Assembly (NCBI GenBank): GCA_013376735.1
Contig: VINJ01000001.1
Span: 186,001 to 250,000 of the forward strand
Length of the DNA stretch: 64,000 nt
Direction: 5' to 3'
Source of the DNA: a bacterium Scap17
GTDB lineage: Bacteria > Pseudomonadota > Gammaproteobacteria > Pseudomonadales > Halomonadaceae
Below the pieces are notes generated by a model. That model made no database searches and was not told the origin of the DNA. It saw nothing but the letters and a program-made list of their open reading frames with translations. Positions 20,648 to 32,389 of the stretch are shown in pieces; position 1 is the stretch's first letter; each line of letters begins with the position of its first letter. The position numbers were made by a program, and so were the translations under genes.

Positions 20648-21262
20648 TCAGCGCTGGTCGGGCGGGCAGTTGTCGCGGCAGACGCGGAAGATGGCCACTT
20701 CCCCGAACAGATTCGGCCACCAGGTCGCCGCCGGGTGCGGCTCGTGATCACCATTGCCGACCGCGCGGTCGATGATCTTGAGGCCCTGGGCGCGACACAG
20801 GCGCTCGAAGTCCGCGAAGGTCGACAGGTGGATGTTCGGCGTGTCGTACCAGGCGTGAGGCAGCGACTTGGAGACCGGCATGCGGCCCTTCATGCCCAGG
20901 TGCAGGCGGTGACGCCAGTAGGCGAAGTTGGGGAAGGTGATGATGGCCTCACGCGAGACGCGCATCATCTCCTCCAGCGCACGGTCCGGGCGACGCAGTA
21001 CCTGCAATGCCTGGGACATCACCACGCGATCGAAGGTGTCATCGGCGAAGTTGGCCAGGCCGTCATCGACATTCTGCTCGATGACGTTCACGCCACGGGC
21101 GACACAGGCGCTGATGTTGTCGGGGTCGATCTCCAGGCCATAGCCGAAGACCTGCTTGGTCTCCTTGAGGGAGGCCAGCAGGGTGCCGTCACCGCAGGCG
21201 AGGTCCAGCACGCGCGCGCCTTCGGGAATCCAGTCATGAATCTGGGCGAGGTCGTTACGCAT
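20648..21262 (-). CDS. metW: Methionine biosynthesis protein MetW
   Basis: MetW is a SAM-dependent methyltransferase-fold protein that partners MetX in methionine synthesis. From ATG 21262 it has 204 residues, with the SAM motif [15 protein letters not shown] and later [14 protein letters not shown]. The start lies inside the end of metX (8-bp overlap), so the two are translationally coupled. This metX-metW pair is typical of Pseudomonas and Halomonas. Confidence 0.94.
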   Translation of the reverse strand: MRNDLAQIHDWIPEGARVLDLACGDGTLLASLKETKQVFGYGLEIDPDNISACVARGVNVIEQNVDDGLANFADDTFDRVVMSQALQVLRRPDRALEEMMRVSREAIITFPNFAYWRHRLHLGMKGRMPVSKSLPHAWYDTPNIHLSTFADFERLCRAQGLKIIDRAVGNGDHEPHPAATWWPNLFGEVAIFRVCRDNCPPDQR

Positions 21263-22448
21263 GGCTGGTCTCCCTGGTGCTCGGCTTTTGCGTGGCTTTG
21301 GCGCCACAGGCGTGGTCGTAAGCGCGAGTCAGGAAGTTGCCCAGCACCGTCTGGTAGCGTTCGCCCGGCAGCAGGAAGGCATCATGTCCGTGCGGCGAGT
21401 CGATGTTGGCGTAGCTGACCGACTTGCCGGCATGGATCATGGCGTTGACCAGCTCGCGCGAGCGTGACGGCGCGAAGCGCCAGTCGGTGGTGAAGCTGAC
21501 CACCAGTACCGGGCAGCTGATCGGCGCCATGGCCGCGGACAGGTCATCGCCTGCCGTGGCGGCAGGGTCGAAGTAGTCGAGCGCCTTGGTCATCAGCAGG
21601 TAGGTATTGGCATCGAAGGCGGTGGAGAAGGTATCGCCCTGGTGGCGCAGATAGCTCTCGACCTGGAAGTCGACGTCGTAACCGAAGTTGAGGCGGTCCT
21701 GACGCAGGTCACGCCCGAACTTGGTACCCATCGAATGCTCGGAAAGATAGGTGATATGACCGACCATGCGCGCCAGCTTGAGGCCGCGCTTGGGCACGGC
21801 ATCGATACGCGAGTACCAGCCGTCATGGAATTCCGGGTCAGAGCGAATCGCCTGACGCGCGACTTCATTGAAGGCGATGTTCTGTGCCGAGAGTTTCGGC
21901 GTACAAGCGATGATGGCGACGTGACCGACGCGATCAGGGTGGTCCATCACCCACTGCAGCGCCTGCATGCCACCCAGCGAGCCACCGACCACCGCCGCGA
22001 AGCGGGTGATGCCGAGAGACTCGGCGAGGCGCTTCTGGCTCTCGACCCAGTCCGGCACGGTCACCAATGGGAAGTCAGGCCCCCATTGCTCGCCCGTTTC
22101 CGGGTTGATCGAGGTCGGGCCGGTACTGCCGTGGCAGCCGCCGATGTTGTTCAGCGCGATCACGAAGAAGCTCGAGGTATCAATGGGCTTGCCGGGGCCG
22201 ATGTAGTCGTCCCACCAGCCAGGCTTGCGGTCGCTCATGGCGTGATAGCCAGCCGCATGATGGTGGCCGGTGAGGGCGTGACAGATCAGGATGGCGTTGC
22301 TGGCGTCCGCGTTCAGCTCGCCGTAGGTCTCGTAGACCAGCGAGTACTGCTCGAGGCGTCTGCCGCAGGCCAGCTCCAGCGGGGTATCGAAGTGGGCAGT
22401 CTGAGGCGTGACGAGACCGACCGAATCCGGGGGCAGGGAATCAGGCAT
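21255..22448 (-). CDS. metX: Homoserine O-acyltransferase MetX
   Basis: MetX acylates homoserine at the start of methionine synthesis. From ATG 22448 it has 397 residues. The alpha/beta-hydrolase nucleophile Ser sits in [13 protein letters not shown] and the catalytic His in [13 protein letters not shown]. Whether it uses acetyl-CoA or succinyl-CoA cannot be read with certainty; several MetX proteins paired with MetW use succinyl-CoA. An ATG at 22472 is an alternative start, and the open frame runs much further upstream without homology. Confidence 0.93.
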   Translation of the reverse strand: MPDSLPPDSVGLVTPQTAHFDTPLELACGRRLEQYSLVYETYGELNADASNAILICHALTGHHHAAGYHAMSDRKPGWWDDYIGPGKPIDTSSFFVIALNNIGGCHGSTGPTSINPETGEQWGPDFPLVTVPDWVESQKRLAESLGITRFAAVVGGSLGGMQALQWVMDHPDRVGHVAIIACTPKLSAQNIAFNEVARQAIRSDPEFHDGWYSRIDAVPKRGLKLARMVGHITYLSEHSMGTKFGRDLRQDRLNFGYDVDFQVESYLRHQGDTFSTAFDANTYLLMTKALDYFDPAATAGDDLSAAMAPISCPVLVVSFTTDWRFAPSRSRELVNAMIHAGKSVSYANIDSPHGHDAFLLPGERYQTVLGNFLTRAYDHACGAKATQKPSTRETSHA

Positions 22449-22626
22449 CGTGGTGAAGGTTTCCAGCATCATGTCCAGCAGAGTGTTCGGGGCAGGGCCC
22501 GTGTCCGGGGCGCGAAGCCGCGGTGATGCGCCTTGTGGGCGTCTCGTGCACCGTGGTTGTGGCTTCGGCCGAGGGCTCACTCTAGCACAGCGTGCGCACG
22601 CGTGATCCAGTGGCACGCGATGCAAG

Positions 22627-22658
22627 AGCGCCCGCCACGGGAGTCCGTGGCGGGCGCT
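22627..22658 (-). terminator. Strong hairpin after yggT
   Basis: AGCGCCCGCCACGG and CCGTGGCGGGCGCT form a perfect 14-bp stem with a 4-base loop. A second hairpin (GCATGTGCC/GGCACATGC, 22669-22689) lies beside it. The T run is poor (CTCTTG), so its role as a terminator for yggT is likely but not certain. Confidence 0.6.
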
Positions 22659-22717
22659 GATCTCGTCGGCATGTGCCTTGGGCACATGCGAGCCATCCTT
22701 GCTGGCGGAGTGCCGGC

Positions 22718-23299
22718 TTAACTGAAGGCGCTGGGCAGCATGCCCAGTGACGGCAGGGTCTGGTTGATCAGGCTGCCGACCAGGTTGAGCGCGATGAACA
22801 CGAAGATCGGCGACAGGTCGAGCATGCCGATTGACGGGATCACCTTGCGTACCGGCTTCATGATCGGATCGACCAGCTGATGGACCAGGATGGCGCCCGG
22901 GTGGTTGGCCTGCGGAGCGACCCACGACAGGATGATCATCGCGATCAGGGCGAAGAAATAGATGTTGATGATGCTGTCGAGAATGGTGCCCAGTGCCGTC
23001 AGCGCGATGAAGCCGACCGGCAGCATGCCGCCACCGAACAGGGCGCCGATCGCGACCAGCACCAGGCTGACGACGATGAAGGCGGCGGCCAGGGTGGCGA
23101 TGTCGAAGCGACCCAGCGGGCGCAGAATGCCCTGCAACGGGGCCACCAGCGGGTTGGTCGCCTTGACCACTGACTGGGTGACCGGGTTGTAGAAGTCCGC
23201 TCGGGATAGCTGCAGCAGGAAGCGCAGCATCAGGATGTAGACAAATAGTTGCAGCAGGATGGTGACCAGCTGAAGTCCGATATTACCCATAGCACCCAT
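22718..23299 (-). CDS. YggT family integral membrane protein
   Basis: This is a 193-residue inner-membrane protein with two YggT repeats, each with hydrophobic helices (about residues 8-30, 60-85, 90-130 and 150-185). A PLVAPLQ motif in the first half mirrors [23 protein letters not shown] in the second. ATG 23299 has AAGGAA upstream. The function is unknown. The family is often found next to proC and yggS, as here, and has been linked to osmotic stress and membrane insertion. Confidence 0.9.
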   Translation of the reverse strand: MGAMGNIGLQLVTILLQLFVYILMLRFLLQLSRADFYNPVTQSVVKATNPLVAPLQGILRPLGRFDIATLAAAFIVVSLVLVAIGALFGGGMLPVGFIALTALGTILDSIINIYFFALIAMIILSWVAPQANHPGAILVHQLVDPIMKPVRKVIPSIGMLDLSPIFVFIALNLVGSLINQTLPSLGMLPSAFS

Positions 23300-23448
23300 G
23301 GGGCTTTCCTTAAGACGGTGAGAAGTGGGCGCGCGATAGTGCACGCGTCATGCCGCTAGCATGCCAACAACGGATGAACAGCGCATGATGGCCTGTTGTG
23401 GCCCGGGCTGCCAGCGGCCTGCAGGAGTTGTCAGTGGAGCAGAGGCTG

Positions 23449-24291
23449 TCAGCGATCCAGCTCGCGGGCAAGCTCGGCGGCGCGCACGCTGGAGGCCTTG
23501 GCGGCGCGCTCGACGATATCGCGCAGCCCATCCTCCTCGAAGCTGTTGATGGCGCGCTCCGTGGTGCCATTCGGCGAACACACGCGGCGGCGCAGCTCGG
23601 CGGGCTCATGCTCCCTGGAGAAGGCCATCTCGGCGGCACCGCGGGCGGTCTGGATCGCCAGGCGGCGCGCGGTCTCGGCATTCAGCCCCAGCTCGATGCC
23701 TGCCGCTTCGAGCGACTCGATGAACAGGAAGAAATAGGCCGGGCCGGAGCCGGAAATGCCGGTGACGGCTTCCAGCAGACCTTCTTCCTCGACCCACTCG
23801 ACGATACCGACTGCGGTCAGCATTTCATCCATCAAGCCGCGTTGCTCCTCCGTCACCTGGGCGGTGGCATAGAGCCCGCTGGCGCCGACACCGACCAGCG
23901 ACGGCGTGTTGGGCATGCAGCGGATGATGGCGAGGTCGCCACCCAGCCAGCGCTCGAGGCTGTCGCAGGTGATGCCAGCCGCGACCGAGACGATCAGCGG
24001 CTTGCGGTTCTGCACCGCAGGGGTCAGCGCCTGGCAGACGTCATGCATCATCTGCGGCTTGACGCCCAGCACCACCACATCGGCTTGCGAGACGGCGTAG
24101 GCGTTGTCCTGGGTCGTGCTTACGCCGTAGCGCTGCTCGAGGGCATCGAGTGTCTCGCGCGAGCGAGCCGTGGCGATGATACGGTCTGCGGGATAGCCGG
24201 AATCGACCATGCCGCCGAAGATGGCGCTGGCCATGTTGCCGGCGCCGATGAACGCGATAGTGCGCGGTGTAGCGGTGCTCTGGTGCGTCAT
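23449..24291 (-). CDS. proC: Pyrroline-5-carboxylate reductase
   Basis: ProC makes proline from pyrroline-5-carboxylate with NAD(P)H. From ATG 24291 (AGGAG upstream) the protein has 280 residues. It has the Rossmann motif FIGAGNMASAIFGG, GVKPQMM, RCMPNTPSLVGVGASG, and the family signature GISGSGPAYFFLFIESLEAAGIELGL. It lies between yggS and yggT, probably one operon. Confidence 0.96.
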   Translation of the reverse strand: MTHQSTATPRTIAFIGAGNMASAIFGGMVDSGYPADRIIATARSRETLDALEQRYGVSTTQDNAYAVSQADVVVLGVKPQMMHDVCQALTPAVQNRKPLIVSVAAGITCDSLERWLGGDLAIIRCMPNTPSLVGVGASGLYATAQVTEEQRGLMDEMLTAVGIVEWVEEEGLLEAVTGISGSGPAYFFLFIESLEAAGIELGLNAETARRLAIQTARGAAEMAFSREHEPAELRRRVCSPNGTTERAINSFEEDGLRDIVERAAKASSVRAAELARELDR

Positions 24292-24379
24292 GCGGTGCTC
24301 CTGATCATTCAGTGGGAGGGCTGGCGGCAAGCTCGAGAGCCTTGCGTGAGTGTTGGATTTTCCTCAGCGAGCGTTGGGC

Positions 24380-25132
24380 TCAATGGACCTGGGAATAGTC
24401 ACGTGCGCCAAAGATGGCAGTGCCGAGGCGTACCAGTGTCGCGCCTTCGGCGACGGCGGCCTCAAGGTCCGCGCTCATGCCCATCGAGAGAGTATCGAGC
24501 CGGGCCTGCGGGTAGCTGGCGGCGGGGAAGCGCGTCTGCAGTCGCTCCAGCAGTTCGCGCAGCTGGCGGAAGGGCGCGCGGCGCTCAGCCTCACTGGCAC
24601 CGGCGGCGCAGGGGGCCGGAATCGCCATCAGGCCGCGCAGGCGCAGCCCGGGCAGTGCGATCACCGTCTCGGCCAGCGCCAGCAGTTCCTGGGGTGCCAC
24701 GCCAGCCTTGGAGGCTTCGCCGGAGATGTTGACCTGCAGGCAGATATCGAGCGCGCCAAGCTCACGGGGGCGCTGCTCGCTCAGGCGGCGTGCGATCTTC
24801 TCGCGTTCCACGGTATGCACCCAGGCGAAGTGCTCGGCGATGGCGCGCGTCTTGTTGGACTGGATGGGACCGATGAAATGCCATTCGATATCGGTGAGGT
24901 CCGACAGCGCCTGCTGCTTGTCCAGCGCTTCCTGCAGATAGTTCTCGCCGAAGGCGCGCTGGCCGGATTGCCAGGCTGCGCGTATCAGCGTGGCGGGTTT
25001 GGTCTTGCTGACGGCCAGCACTTGCGCCGAATCAGCGTTGCGTTTACTTGCCTGCAATGCCTTTTCCAGCCGCGCACGGGCCTCTAGGATACACTGGGTA
25101 ACACAAGCTTCGTCGTCGGGGACTGCGGTCAT
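24380..25132 (-). CDS. YggS/PLPBP family pyridoxal phosphate-binding protein
   Basis: This 250-residue PLP homeostasis protein has an alanine-racemase-like barrel without known enzyme activity. The PLP Lys is in LAVSKTKPA, and RAFGENYLQEALDKQ, WHFIGPIQSNKT and LSMGMSADLEAAVAEGATLVRLGTAIFG are the family motifs. It is divergent from pilT, the same arrangement as in Pseudomonas. Confidence 0.94.
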   Translation of the reverse strand: MTAVPDDEACVTQCILEARARLEKALQASKRNADSAQVLAVSKTKPATLIRAAWQSGQRAFGENYLQEALDKQQALSDLTDIEWHFIGPIQSNKTRAIAEHFAWVHTVEREKIARRLSEQRPRELGALDICLQVNISGEASKAGVAPQELLALAETVIALPGLRLRGLMAIPAPCAAGASEAERRAPFRQLRELLERLQTRFPAASYPQARLDTLSMGMSADLEAAVAEGATLVRLGTAIFGARDYSQVH

Positions 25133-25327
25133 GCGGCTCGGCTCCAGAATTTGCGGAACAACCTGGCGATGGCTGGCACGGTGTCAGGCATGTCATCAAT
25201 GGCATGAGCGTGACAGGCCTGGTGACATGGTGCCCATCGCACTATCTACTGAAGAGCCACTTCACACTTTCACCAGAGTACACAAGACTCGTTGGTACAA
25301 GAGCTTCGGTCTTCGCGAGGGAACTGC

Positions 25328-26359
25328 ATGGATATTACCGAACTGCTGGCTTTTTCGGCAAAACAGAACGCGTCGGATCTTCACCTGTCCGCAGGTTTGC
25401 CACCGATGATTCGTGTCGACGGTGATGTGCGGCGCATCAATGTGCCATCGATGGATGACAAGCAGGTGCGCGCGCTGATCTACGAGATCATGAACGACAA
25501 GCAGCGCCGTGACTTCGAGGAATTCCTCGAGACCGATTTCTCCTTCGAGGTGCCGGGGGTCTCGCGCTTTCGTGTCAACGCCTTCCATCAGGGGCGCGGC
25601 GCGGGGGCCGTCTTCCGTACCATCCCCTCGGAAGTGCTGACGATGGAGGATCTGGGGCTCGGTGAAGCCTTCCGCAAGATGTGCATGCTGCCGCGCGGCC
25701 TGATTCTTGTCACCGGGCCGACCGGTTCCGGTAAATCCACCACGCTGGCGGCGATGATCGATTACATCAATGAGAACAAGTACGACCACATTCTCACCAT
25801 CGAGGACCCGGTGGAATTCGTGCACCAGTCCAAGCGGTGTCTGGTCAACCAGCGTGAAGTGCATCGTGATACCCACGGCTTCGCGCCCGCGCTGCGTTCG
25901 GCACTGCGTGAAGACCCGGATGTCATTCTGGTCGGGGAGCTGCGAGATCTCGAGACCATCCGTCTGGCACTGACCGCGGCCGAGACGGGTCACCTGGTAT
26001 TCGGCACCCTGCACACTACCTCTGCGACCAAGACTGTCGACCGTATCATTGACGTCTTCCCCGGCGAGGAAAAGGCAATGGTGCGCTCGATGCTGTCCGA
26101 GTCCCTGCAGGGCGTCATCGCCCAGACACTGCTCAAGAAGATTGGCGGTGGCCGGGTGGCGGCTCACGAGATCATGATCGCGACGCCCGCCATTCGTAAC
26201 CTGATCCGCGAGGACAAGGTGGCGCAGATGTACTCCTCCATCCAGACCGGTGGTGCCCTGGGCATGCAGACATTGGATGCAGCGCTGACGCGTCTGTTGG
26301 CGGAAGGGCTGGTGACCAATGAAGATGCTCAGGCGAAAGCCAAGGGCTTGTTGAGCTGA
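25328..26359 (+). CDS. pilT: Type IV pilus retraction ATPase PilT
   Basis: PilT is the hexameric cytoplasmic ATPase that depolymerises type IV pili for twitching. From ATG 25328 it is 343 aa. It has Walker A GPTGSGKSTT, the Asp box, Walker B-type ILVGELRD, the His box AAETGHLVFGTLHT, and the AIRNLIRE retraction motif. An earlier in-frame ATG at 25292 gives 12 unlikely residues. pilU follows at 26499. Confidence 0.96.
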   Translation: MDITELLAFSAKQNASDLHLSAGLPPMIRVDGDVRRINVPSMDDKQVRALIYEIMNDKQRRDFEEFLETDFSFEVPGVSRFRVNAFHQGRGAGAVFRTIPSEVLTMEDLGLGEAFRKMCMLPRGLILVTGPTGSGKSTTLAAMIDYINENKYDHILTIEDPVEFVHQSKRCLVNQREVHRDTHGFAPALRSALREDPDVILVGELRDLETIRLALTAAETGHLVFGTLHTTSATKTVDRIIDVFPGEEKAMVRSMLSESLQGVIAQTLLKKIGGGRVAAHEIMIATPAIRNLIREDKVAQMYSSIQTGGALGMQTLDAALTRLLAEGLVTNEDAQAKAKGLLS

Positions 26360-26498
26360 ATTCGCCAGGAGGGCCGACAATCACGTTGCAGGTAGGTGGG
26401 GCAGGGGCCGGAACACGTCAACTTTTCAGGTTCATGGGACGGCATTTCAGCGCGAGGCCTTGGGCGCGACTCTCAAGGCGCATATCGGGATACAACTC

Positions 26499-27653
26499 AT
26501 GACTCCTCATGAATGGCTGCATGAACTTCTGCAGTTGATGGTCAGCAAGGGCAGCTCGGATCTGTTCATCTCCACCGGCACACCGCCGCAGATGAAGGTC
26601 AATGGCCGCATGGTGGCGCTGGGTGACAGGAAGCTGAGTGTCGATCAGGTGAGAGAGCTGGTGCTCGCACCGATGAGTGACATGCAGCGCGAGCGCTTCG
26701 AGGAAGAGCGCGAGGCCAACTTCGCGCATAGTCTGCCGGGAGTCGGGCGCTTCAGGATCAGCGCCTTCTACCAGCGTAGCCAGATGGGCATGGTGATTCG
26801 CCGAATCCAGCTGTCGATTCCCAGCCTGGAAGAGTTGCGGCTGCCGGAGATCATCAAGGGGCTTTCCGAGACCAAGCGTGGTCTGGTGATCTTCGTCGGC
26901 GGTACCGGCGCCGGCAAGTCGACCTCGCTGGCAGCGATGATCCAGCACCGCAACCAGACCTCGAGTGGGCATATCATCTGTATCGAAGACCCGATCGAAT
27001 ATATCCATCCTCACCAGCGCTCCATCGTGACGCAGCGTGAAGTGGGAATCGATACCGAGTCTTTCGAGGTGGCACTGCGCAATACGCTGCGTCAGGCGCC
27101 GGACGTGATCATGATCGGCGAGATCCGCTCGCGTGAGACCATGGAGCATGCGCTGACCTTCGCCGAGACAGGCCACCTGTGTCTTGCGACGTTGCATGCC
27201 AACAATGCCAACCAGGCCCTGGACCGCATCATCCACTTCTTCCCGGAGGAGCGTCATGAGCAGGTGTGGATGGATCTGTCGCTGAACCTCAAGGGCATCG
27301 TGGCCCAGCAGCTGTTGCCTCACAGGAGTGGCAATACCACCCAGCGCGTGCCGGCCATTGAGGTGATGCTGCGTTCGCCGCTGATCGTCGACCTGATCCG
27401 CAAGGGCGCGGTGGTCGAGATCAAGGACGTCATGAAGCGCTCGCAGCAGCAGGGCATGATGACCTTCGACCAATCGCTTTACGCCTTGCATCAGCAGGGC
27501 TTGATCACCGAGGAAGTGGCATTGGCGCATGCCGATTCCGCCAATGACCTGCGCCTGATGATCAAGTTCGGTGATTCCGATAGTGCCCAGGAAGCCCAGC
27601 AGGATGTCATGAGTGCCGCCAGTCGCTTCTCGCTGCAAGGGGATGACGACTGA
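26499..27653 (+). CDS. pilU: PilT paralogue PilU
   Basis: PilU is a second retraction ATPase that supports PilT. From ATG 26499 the protein has 384 residues. It has Walker A VGGTGAGKSTS, Walker B IMIGEIRS, and TFAETGHLCLATLHANNANQALDRIIHFFPEE. The C-terminal extension is rich in Ser, Gln and Asp. GGGA lies upstream of the ATG; the TTG at 26460 is an unlikely start. The other pilus genes are outside this window. Confidence 0.94.
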   Translation: MTPHEWLHELLQLMVSKGSSDLFISTGTPPQMKVNGRMVALGDRKLSVDQVRELVLAPMSDMQRERFEEEREANFAHSLPGVGRFRISAFYQRSQMGMVIRRIQLSIPSLEELRLPEIIKGLSETKRGLVIFVGGTGAGKSTSLAAMIQHRNQTSSGHIICIEDPIEYIHPHQRSIVTQREVGIDTESFEVALRNTLRQAPDVIMIGEIRSRETMEHALTFAETGHLCLATLHANNANQALDRIIHFFPEERHEQVWMDLSLNLKGIVAQQLLPHRSGNTTQRVPAIEVMLRSPLIVDLIRKGAVVEIKDVMKRSQQQGMMTFDQSLYALHQQGLITEEVALAHADSANDLRLMIKFGDSDSAQEAQQDVMSAASRFSLQGDDD

Positions 27654-27707
27654 GGCGTGTCGGTCATGCCAGCTGTCGGTGATGTCAGCATGGTGATTGT
27701 CCCAATC

Positions 27708-27744
27708 AAAAGTCGCCCTCTTCATCACGAGAAGGGCGGCTTTT
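27708..27744 (+). terminator. Rho-independent terminator after pilU
   Basis: AAAAGTCGCCCT paired with AGGGCGGCTTTT, with one G-T pair and a T run. It is shared with the convergent anmK gene. Confidence 0.85.
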
Positions 27745-27760
27745 TCGTATCCGATGAGGG

Positions 27761-28909
27761 TCAGCGAGCGTAGAGGCCGCCCAGCACTCTCGGGCCGCTC
27801 GCGCCGGTCACGCTGGGCAGGTTGCCGGGGCGCTCCAGGACTCTGCGTGCCGCGAGCCAGGCGAATGCGCTGGCTTCGAGCAGGTCTGCGTTCCAGCCCA
27901 TGTCAGCGCAGGACACAAGGGACGTCGCTTGCTCGCCTTGCGCCAGGCGCTGCTCCAGCTGAGTGAGCAGGGCGCCATTGCGTGCCCCGCCACCGCAGGG
28001 AGTCAGCGCGGCCAGTGATACGCCGGTCTGCTCCAATGCCCGCACGATGCTTTCGACGGTCAGACTCAGGAGCGTGGCCTGCACGTCAGCCGGTGACTCG
28101 TCGCCGGTCAGGTGCTGAGCCAGCCAGTCGAGATGGAAATCTTCGCGGCCGGTGCTCTTGGGAAGTGGTCGGCGGAAGTAGTCGGCCGACAGCAATCTCT
28201 CGAGCAAGTCAGGAATCACCTTGCCGCTGGCGGCCCACTGACCGTCCTGATCCACTGTGGTACCACGATGACGTGCATGCCAGGCATCCAGCAGGCAGTT
28301 GGCGGGGCCGGTGTCGAAGCCGATGACGTCAGCCGTGGAGCCCTGAGGGGGAAGTAGTGTCAGATTGGCGATGCCGCCCAGGTTGAGCAGCCCATGCCAT
28401 TGGTCTGGCTGACTGAATAGCGCAGCGTGGAAGGCGGGCGCCAGCGGGGCCGCCTGACCGCCGGCGGCCAGATCGCGGCGCCGGAAGTCAGCAACGACAG
28501 GGATGCCGCACAGCTCGGCCAGCAGGCTGGGGTTGTCGAGCTGCAGGGTGTAGGGCGTGTGGCATGGCTGATCGCTGAAGCCGTAGGGGCGATGCTCGAT
28601 GGTCTGGCCATGGCTGCCAATCGCCGCGACATCCTCTGCACTCAGCTGCTGGCGGGTCAGCAAGCGCGTCACCGCGCTGGCGGCCAGTTCAGCCAACGCC
28701 TTCTCGGCGGCGGCGAGATCCGCGAAGCATGCCTCATCGCAATGCATCAGCTGCCAGAGGCGAGTCCGCAGTGTCTCGGGCAGCGGCAGGTCGAGCCCAT
28801 CAATGAAGCGAATCCGTTCGTGGTCTGGCGAGGAGGGTGCGATATCGAGCAAGGCGATATCGAGTCCGTCCAGGCTGGTGCCGGTCATCAGGCCGAGGTA
28901 AAGCGCCAT
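27761..28909 (-). CDS. anmK: Anhydro-N-acetylmuramic acid kinase
   Basis: AnmK cleaves and phosphorylates anhydro-N-acetylmuramic acid in cell-wall recycling. From ATG 28909 (GGGAG 6 bases upstream) it has 382 residues. MTGTSLDGLDIALLD, IGSHGQTIEHRP, LLNLGGIANLTLL, FDTGPANCLLD and TPCGGGARNGALL are the expected sugar-kinase-fold motifs. An 11-base C tract (plus strand G at 28942-28952) lies 33 bp upstream of the start. Confidence 0.95.
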   Translation of the reverse strand: MALYLGLMTGTSLDGLDIALLDIAPSSPDHERIRFIDGLDLPLPETLRTRLWQLMHCDEACFADLAAAEKALAELAASAVTRLLTRQQLSAEDVAAIGSHGQTIEHRPYGFSDQPCHTPYTLQLDNPSLLAELCGIPVVADFRRRDLAAGGQAAPLAPAFHAALFSQPDQWHGLLNLGGIANLTLLPPQGSTADVIGFDTGPANCLLDAWHARHRGTTVDQDGQWAASGKVIPDLLERLLSADYFRRPLPKSTGREDFHLDWLAQHLTGDESPADVQATLLSLTVESIVRALEQTGVSLAALTPCGGGARNGALLTQLEQRLAQGEQATSLVSCADMGWNADLLEASAFAWLAARRVLERPGNLPSVTGASGPRVLGGLYAR

Positions 28910-28941
28910 TGGGATCTCCCGATCATTGGGGGCGTGCAACA

Positions 28942-28952
28942 GGGGGGGGGGG
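28942..28952. repeat. G(11) homopolymer tract upstream of anmK
   Basis: Eleven consecutive G lie between the anmK start (28909, minus) and tyrS (29067, plus). Long G/C tracts are rare and slip easily, so the length may vary between cells or reflect a sequencing error. Confidence 0.85.
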
Positions 28953-29066
28953 AAGCTCGTGAGCACGCCGCTCTGCGGCAGGGGGTGCATGCCATGCTCG
29001 TCATGCTAACATTCTCGGCCAACATGCCCCGTTACGAGGGGAGCAGCAACGGTCAGAGAGGGCAGG

Positions 29067-30275
29067 ATGAGCGACAAGTCAGTAGTGGAAGCGCTGGAGA
29101 TCATCAAGCGCGGTACCGATGAGGTGCTGGTCGAGGAAGAGCTGATCAAGAAGCTCGAGTCCGGGCGCAAGCTCAAGATCAAGGCAGGCTTTGATCCGAC
29201 GGCGCCGGACCTGCACCTCGGTCATACGGTGCTGATCAACAAGCTGCGCCAGCTGCAGGACCTCGGTCACGAGATCATCTTCCTGATCGGTGATTTCACC
29301 GGCCGCATCGGCGATCCCACCGGCAAGAGCGTGACGCGCAAGCCGCTGACCGAAGAGGATGTGAAGGCCAACGCCCTGACGTATCAGGAGCAGGTCTTCA
29401 AGATTCTCGACAAGGAGAAGACGCGCATCGCCTTCAACTCCGAATGGATCAGCAAGCTCTCCGCGGCTGACATGATCGAGCTGGCGGCCTCCAGCACGGT
29501 CGCTCGCATGCTCGAGCGTGACGATTTCGACAAGCGCTATAGCGGCAATCAGCCGATCTCCATCCACGAGTTCCTCTACCCGCTGATCCAGGGGTATGAC
29601 TCCGTGGCGCTGGAAGCGGATATCGAGCTTGGCGGCACCGATCAGAAGTTCAATCTGCTGATGGGACGTGAGCTTCAGCGCCAGCGTGGCCAGGAGCCGC
29701 AGGTGGTGATCACCATGCCGATCCTCGAGGGCCTGGATGGCGTGCAGAAGATGTCCAAGTCGCTGGGCAACTACATCGGCATCAACGACCGACCCGGCGA
29801 GATGTTCAACAAGATCGTCTCCATGCCGGATTCGCTGATGTGGCGTTACTTCGAGCTGCTGTCGCTGCGTCCCCTCGATGAAGTGAAGGCGCTGATGGCC
29901 AGCATCGACGACGGTGCCAACCCGCGTGATATCAAGATGGAGCTGGCGCGCGAGCTGGTGGCACGTTTCCACGATGAAGAAGCGGCGGTGACGGCGCACC
30001 TTTCCAGCGGCAATCAGCTGGCCGACGGCGAGTTGCCGGCGGACATGCCGGATGTCACCGTCAGCCTGGAGGGCGCCGAGGTGGCGCCGATCGCGGCGGT
30101 CATCAATCGTGCGGGTCTGGCCAACAACAGTGCCCAGGCCAAGGACATGCTCAAGAATGGCCGCGTGAAAGTGGATGGCGAAGTGGTCGAGCCTTCCTAT
30201 ATGGCACCTTTCGATACTGCCATCGTCATCCAGGCGGGCAAGAAGCGCTACGCACGAGTGACCGTGACGCGCTGA
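29067..30275 (+). CDS. tyrS: Tyrosyl-tRNA synthetase
   Basis: TyrRS charges tRNA-Tyr. The 402-residue protein has HIGH-like PDLHLGHT, the tyrosine/ATP-binding region with [22 protein letters not shown], and KMSKS in [12 protein letters not shown]. An S4-type RNA-binding domain occupies about the last 70 residues ([29 protein letters not shown]). A ribosome site (AGAGAGGGCAGG) precedes the ATG. It belongs to the class found in Pseudomonas (TyrZ-like). Confidence 0.96.
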   Translation: MSDKSVVEALEIIKRGTDEVLVEEELIKKLESGRKLKIKAGFDPTAPDLHLGHTVLINKLRQLQDLGHEIIFLIGDFTGRIGDPTGKSVTRKPLTEEDVKANALTYQEQVFKILDKEKTRIAFNSEWISKLSAADMIELAASSTVARMLERDDFDKRYSGNQPISIHEFLYPLIQGYDSVALEADIELGGTDQKFNLLMGRELQRQRGQEPQVVITMPILEGLDGVQKMSKSLGNYIGINDRPGEMFNKIVSMPDSLMWRYFELLSLRPLDEVKALMASIDDGANPRDIKMELARELVARFHDEEAAVTAHLSSGNQLADGELPADMPDVTVSLEGAEVAPIAAVINRAGLANNSAQAKDMLKNGRVKVDGEVVEPSYMAPFDTAIVIQAGKKRYARVTVTR

Positions 30276-30324
30276 GGTACTCAGATGTACTGATACTGAG
30301 AAGTCGCTGTCGTAAGTCACCTCC

Positions 30325-30358
30325 CGCTCGGCCTCACCAGACATGGTGGGGCCGAGCG
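30325..30358 (+). terminator. Hairpin after tyrS
   Basis: CGCTCGGCCTCACC paired with GGTGGGGCCGAGCG (one wobble pair) and a short loop. There is no clear T run. It is a likely terminator before the rRNA promoters. Confidence 0.6.
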
Positions 30359-30537
30359 CGTTCTGAACTCCTGGCATCATCGTGGCGAGATTCTTTCAAG
30401 AAAGCCCTTGCCCTCACGGCGGTTCGTGCGTAAAGTACGCATCCGCTGCCGGGGACGCATGGCGTTGCCAGCGGTGAAAGAGGTTTGCAGGTGATTGTTT
30501 TACTTGATGTTTTTGAAGCTCGCTTCGAATTCATCGA

Positions 30538-30565
30538 TTGACAATCGCGGGCGATTCGCTAGAAT
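30538..30565 (+). promoter_or_regulatory. rRNA operon promoter P1
   Basis: TTGACA (30538-30543) and TAGAAT (30560-30565) are separated by 16 bp, with a GCGCC discriminator after it, typical of growth-rate-regulated rRNA promoters that DksA represses. Confidence 0.75.
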
Positions 30566-30656
30566 GCGCCGCACTCCTTACGGAACAGGTGATCGAGCAA
30601 CGCTCCTCACCGCTTGATGATGCTTAGAGGCAGTCGACTGACTCATCATCAAGTGC

Positions 30657-30684
30657 TTGACTTATCAAGCGTTCCGGGTAGAAT
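30657..30684 (+). promoter_or_regulatory. rRNA operon promoter P2
   Basis: TTGACT (30657-30662) and TAGAAT (30679-30684) are separated by 16 bp. A boxA-like antitermination sequence GCTCTTTAA follows at 30708-30716. Confidence 0.7.
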
Positions 30685-30848
30685 ATGCCTCCTCGCTTCA
30701 CAGCGACGCTCTTTAAAAATTTGATCAGGTAATTCGTGTGAGCGCTTGCCGATGAGTGGTGACAAGGTCACCAAATATCGGAGCAAGCCTCTCACGAGAA
30801 GTTTGACTCTGAACCAAGTTTGGTCTGCTTAACAGACTATCAAGCTTT

Positions 30849-32389
<1,541 letters not shown>

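Noticed and set aside
22627..22689. Two hairpins between metX and yggT considered as a riboswitch
   Set aside because: No SAM riboswitch core was seen. They are simple inverted repeats at the end of yggT.
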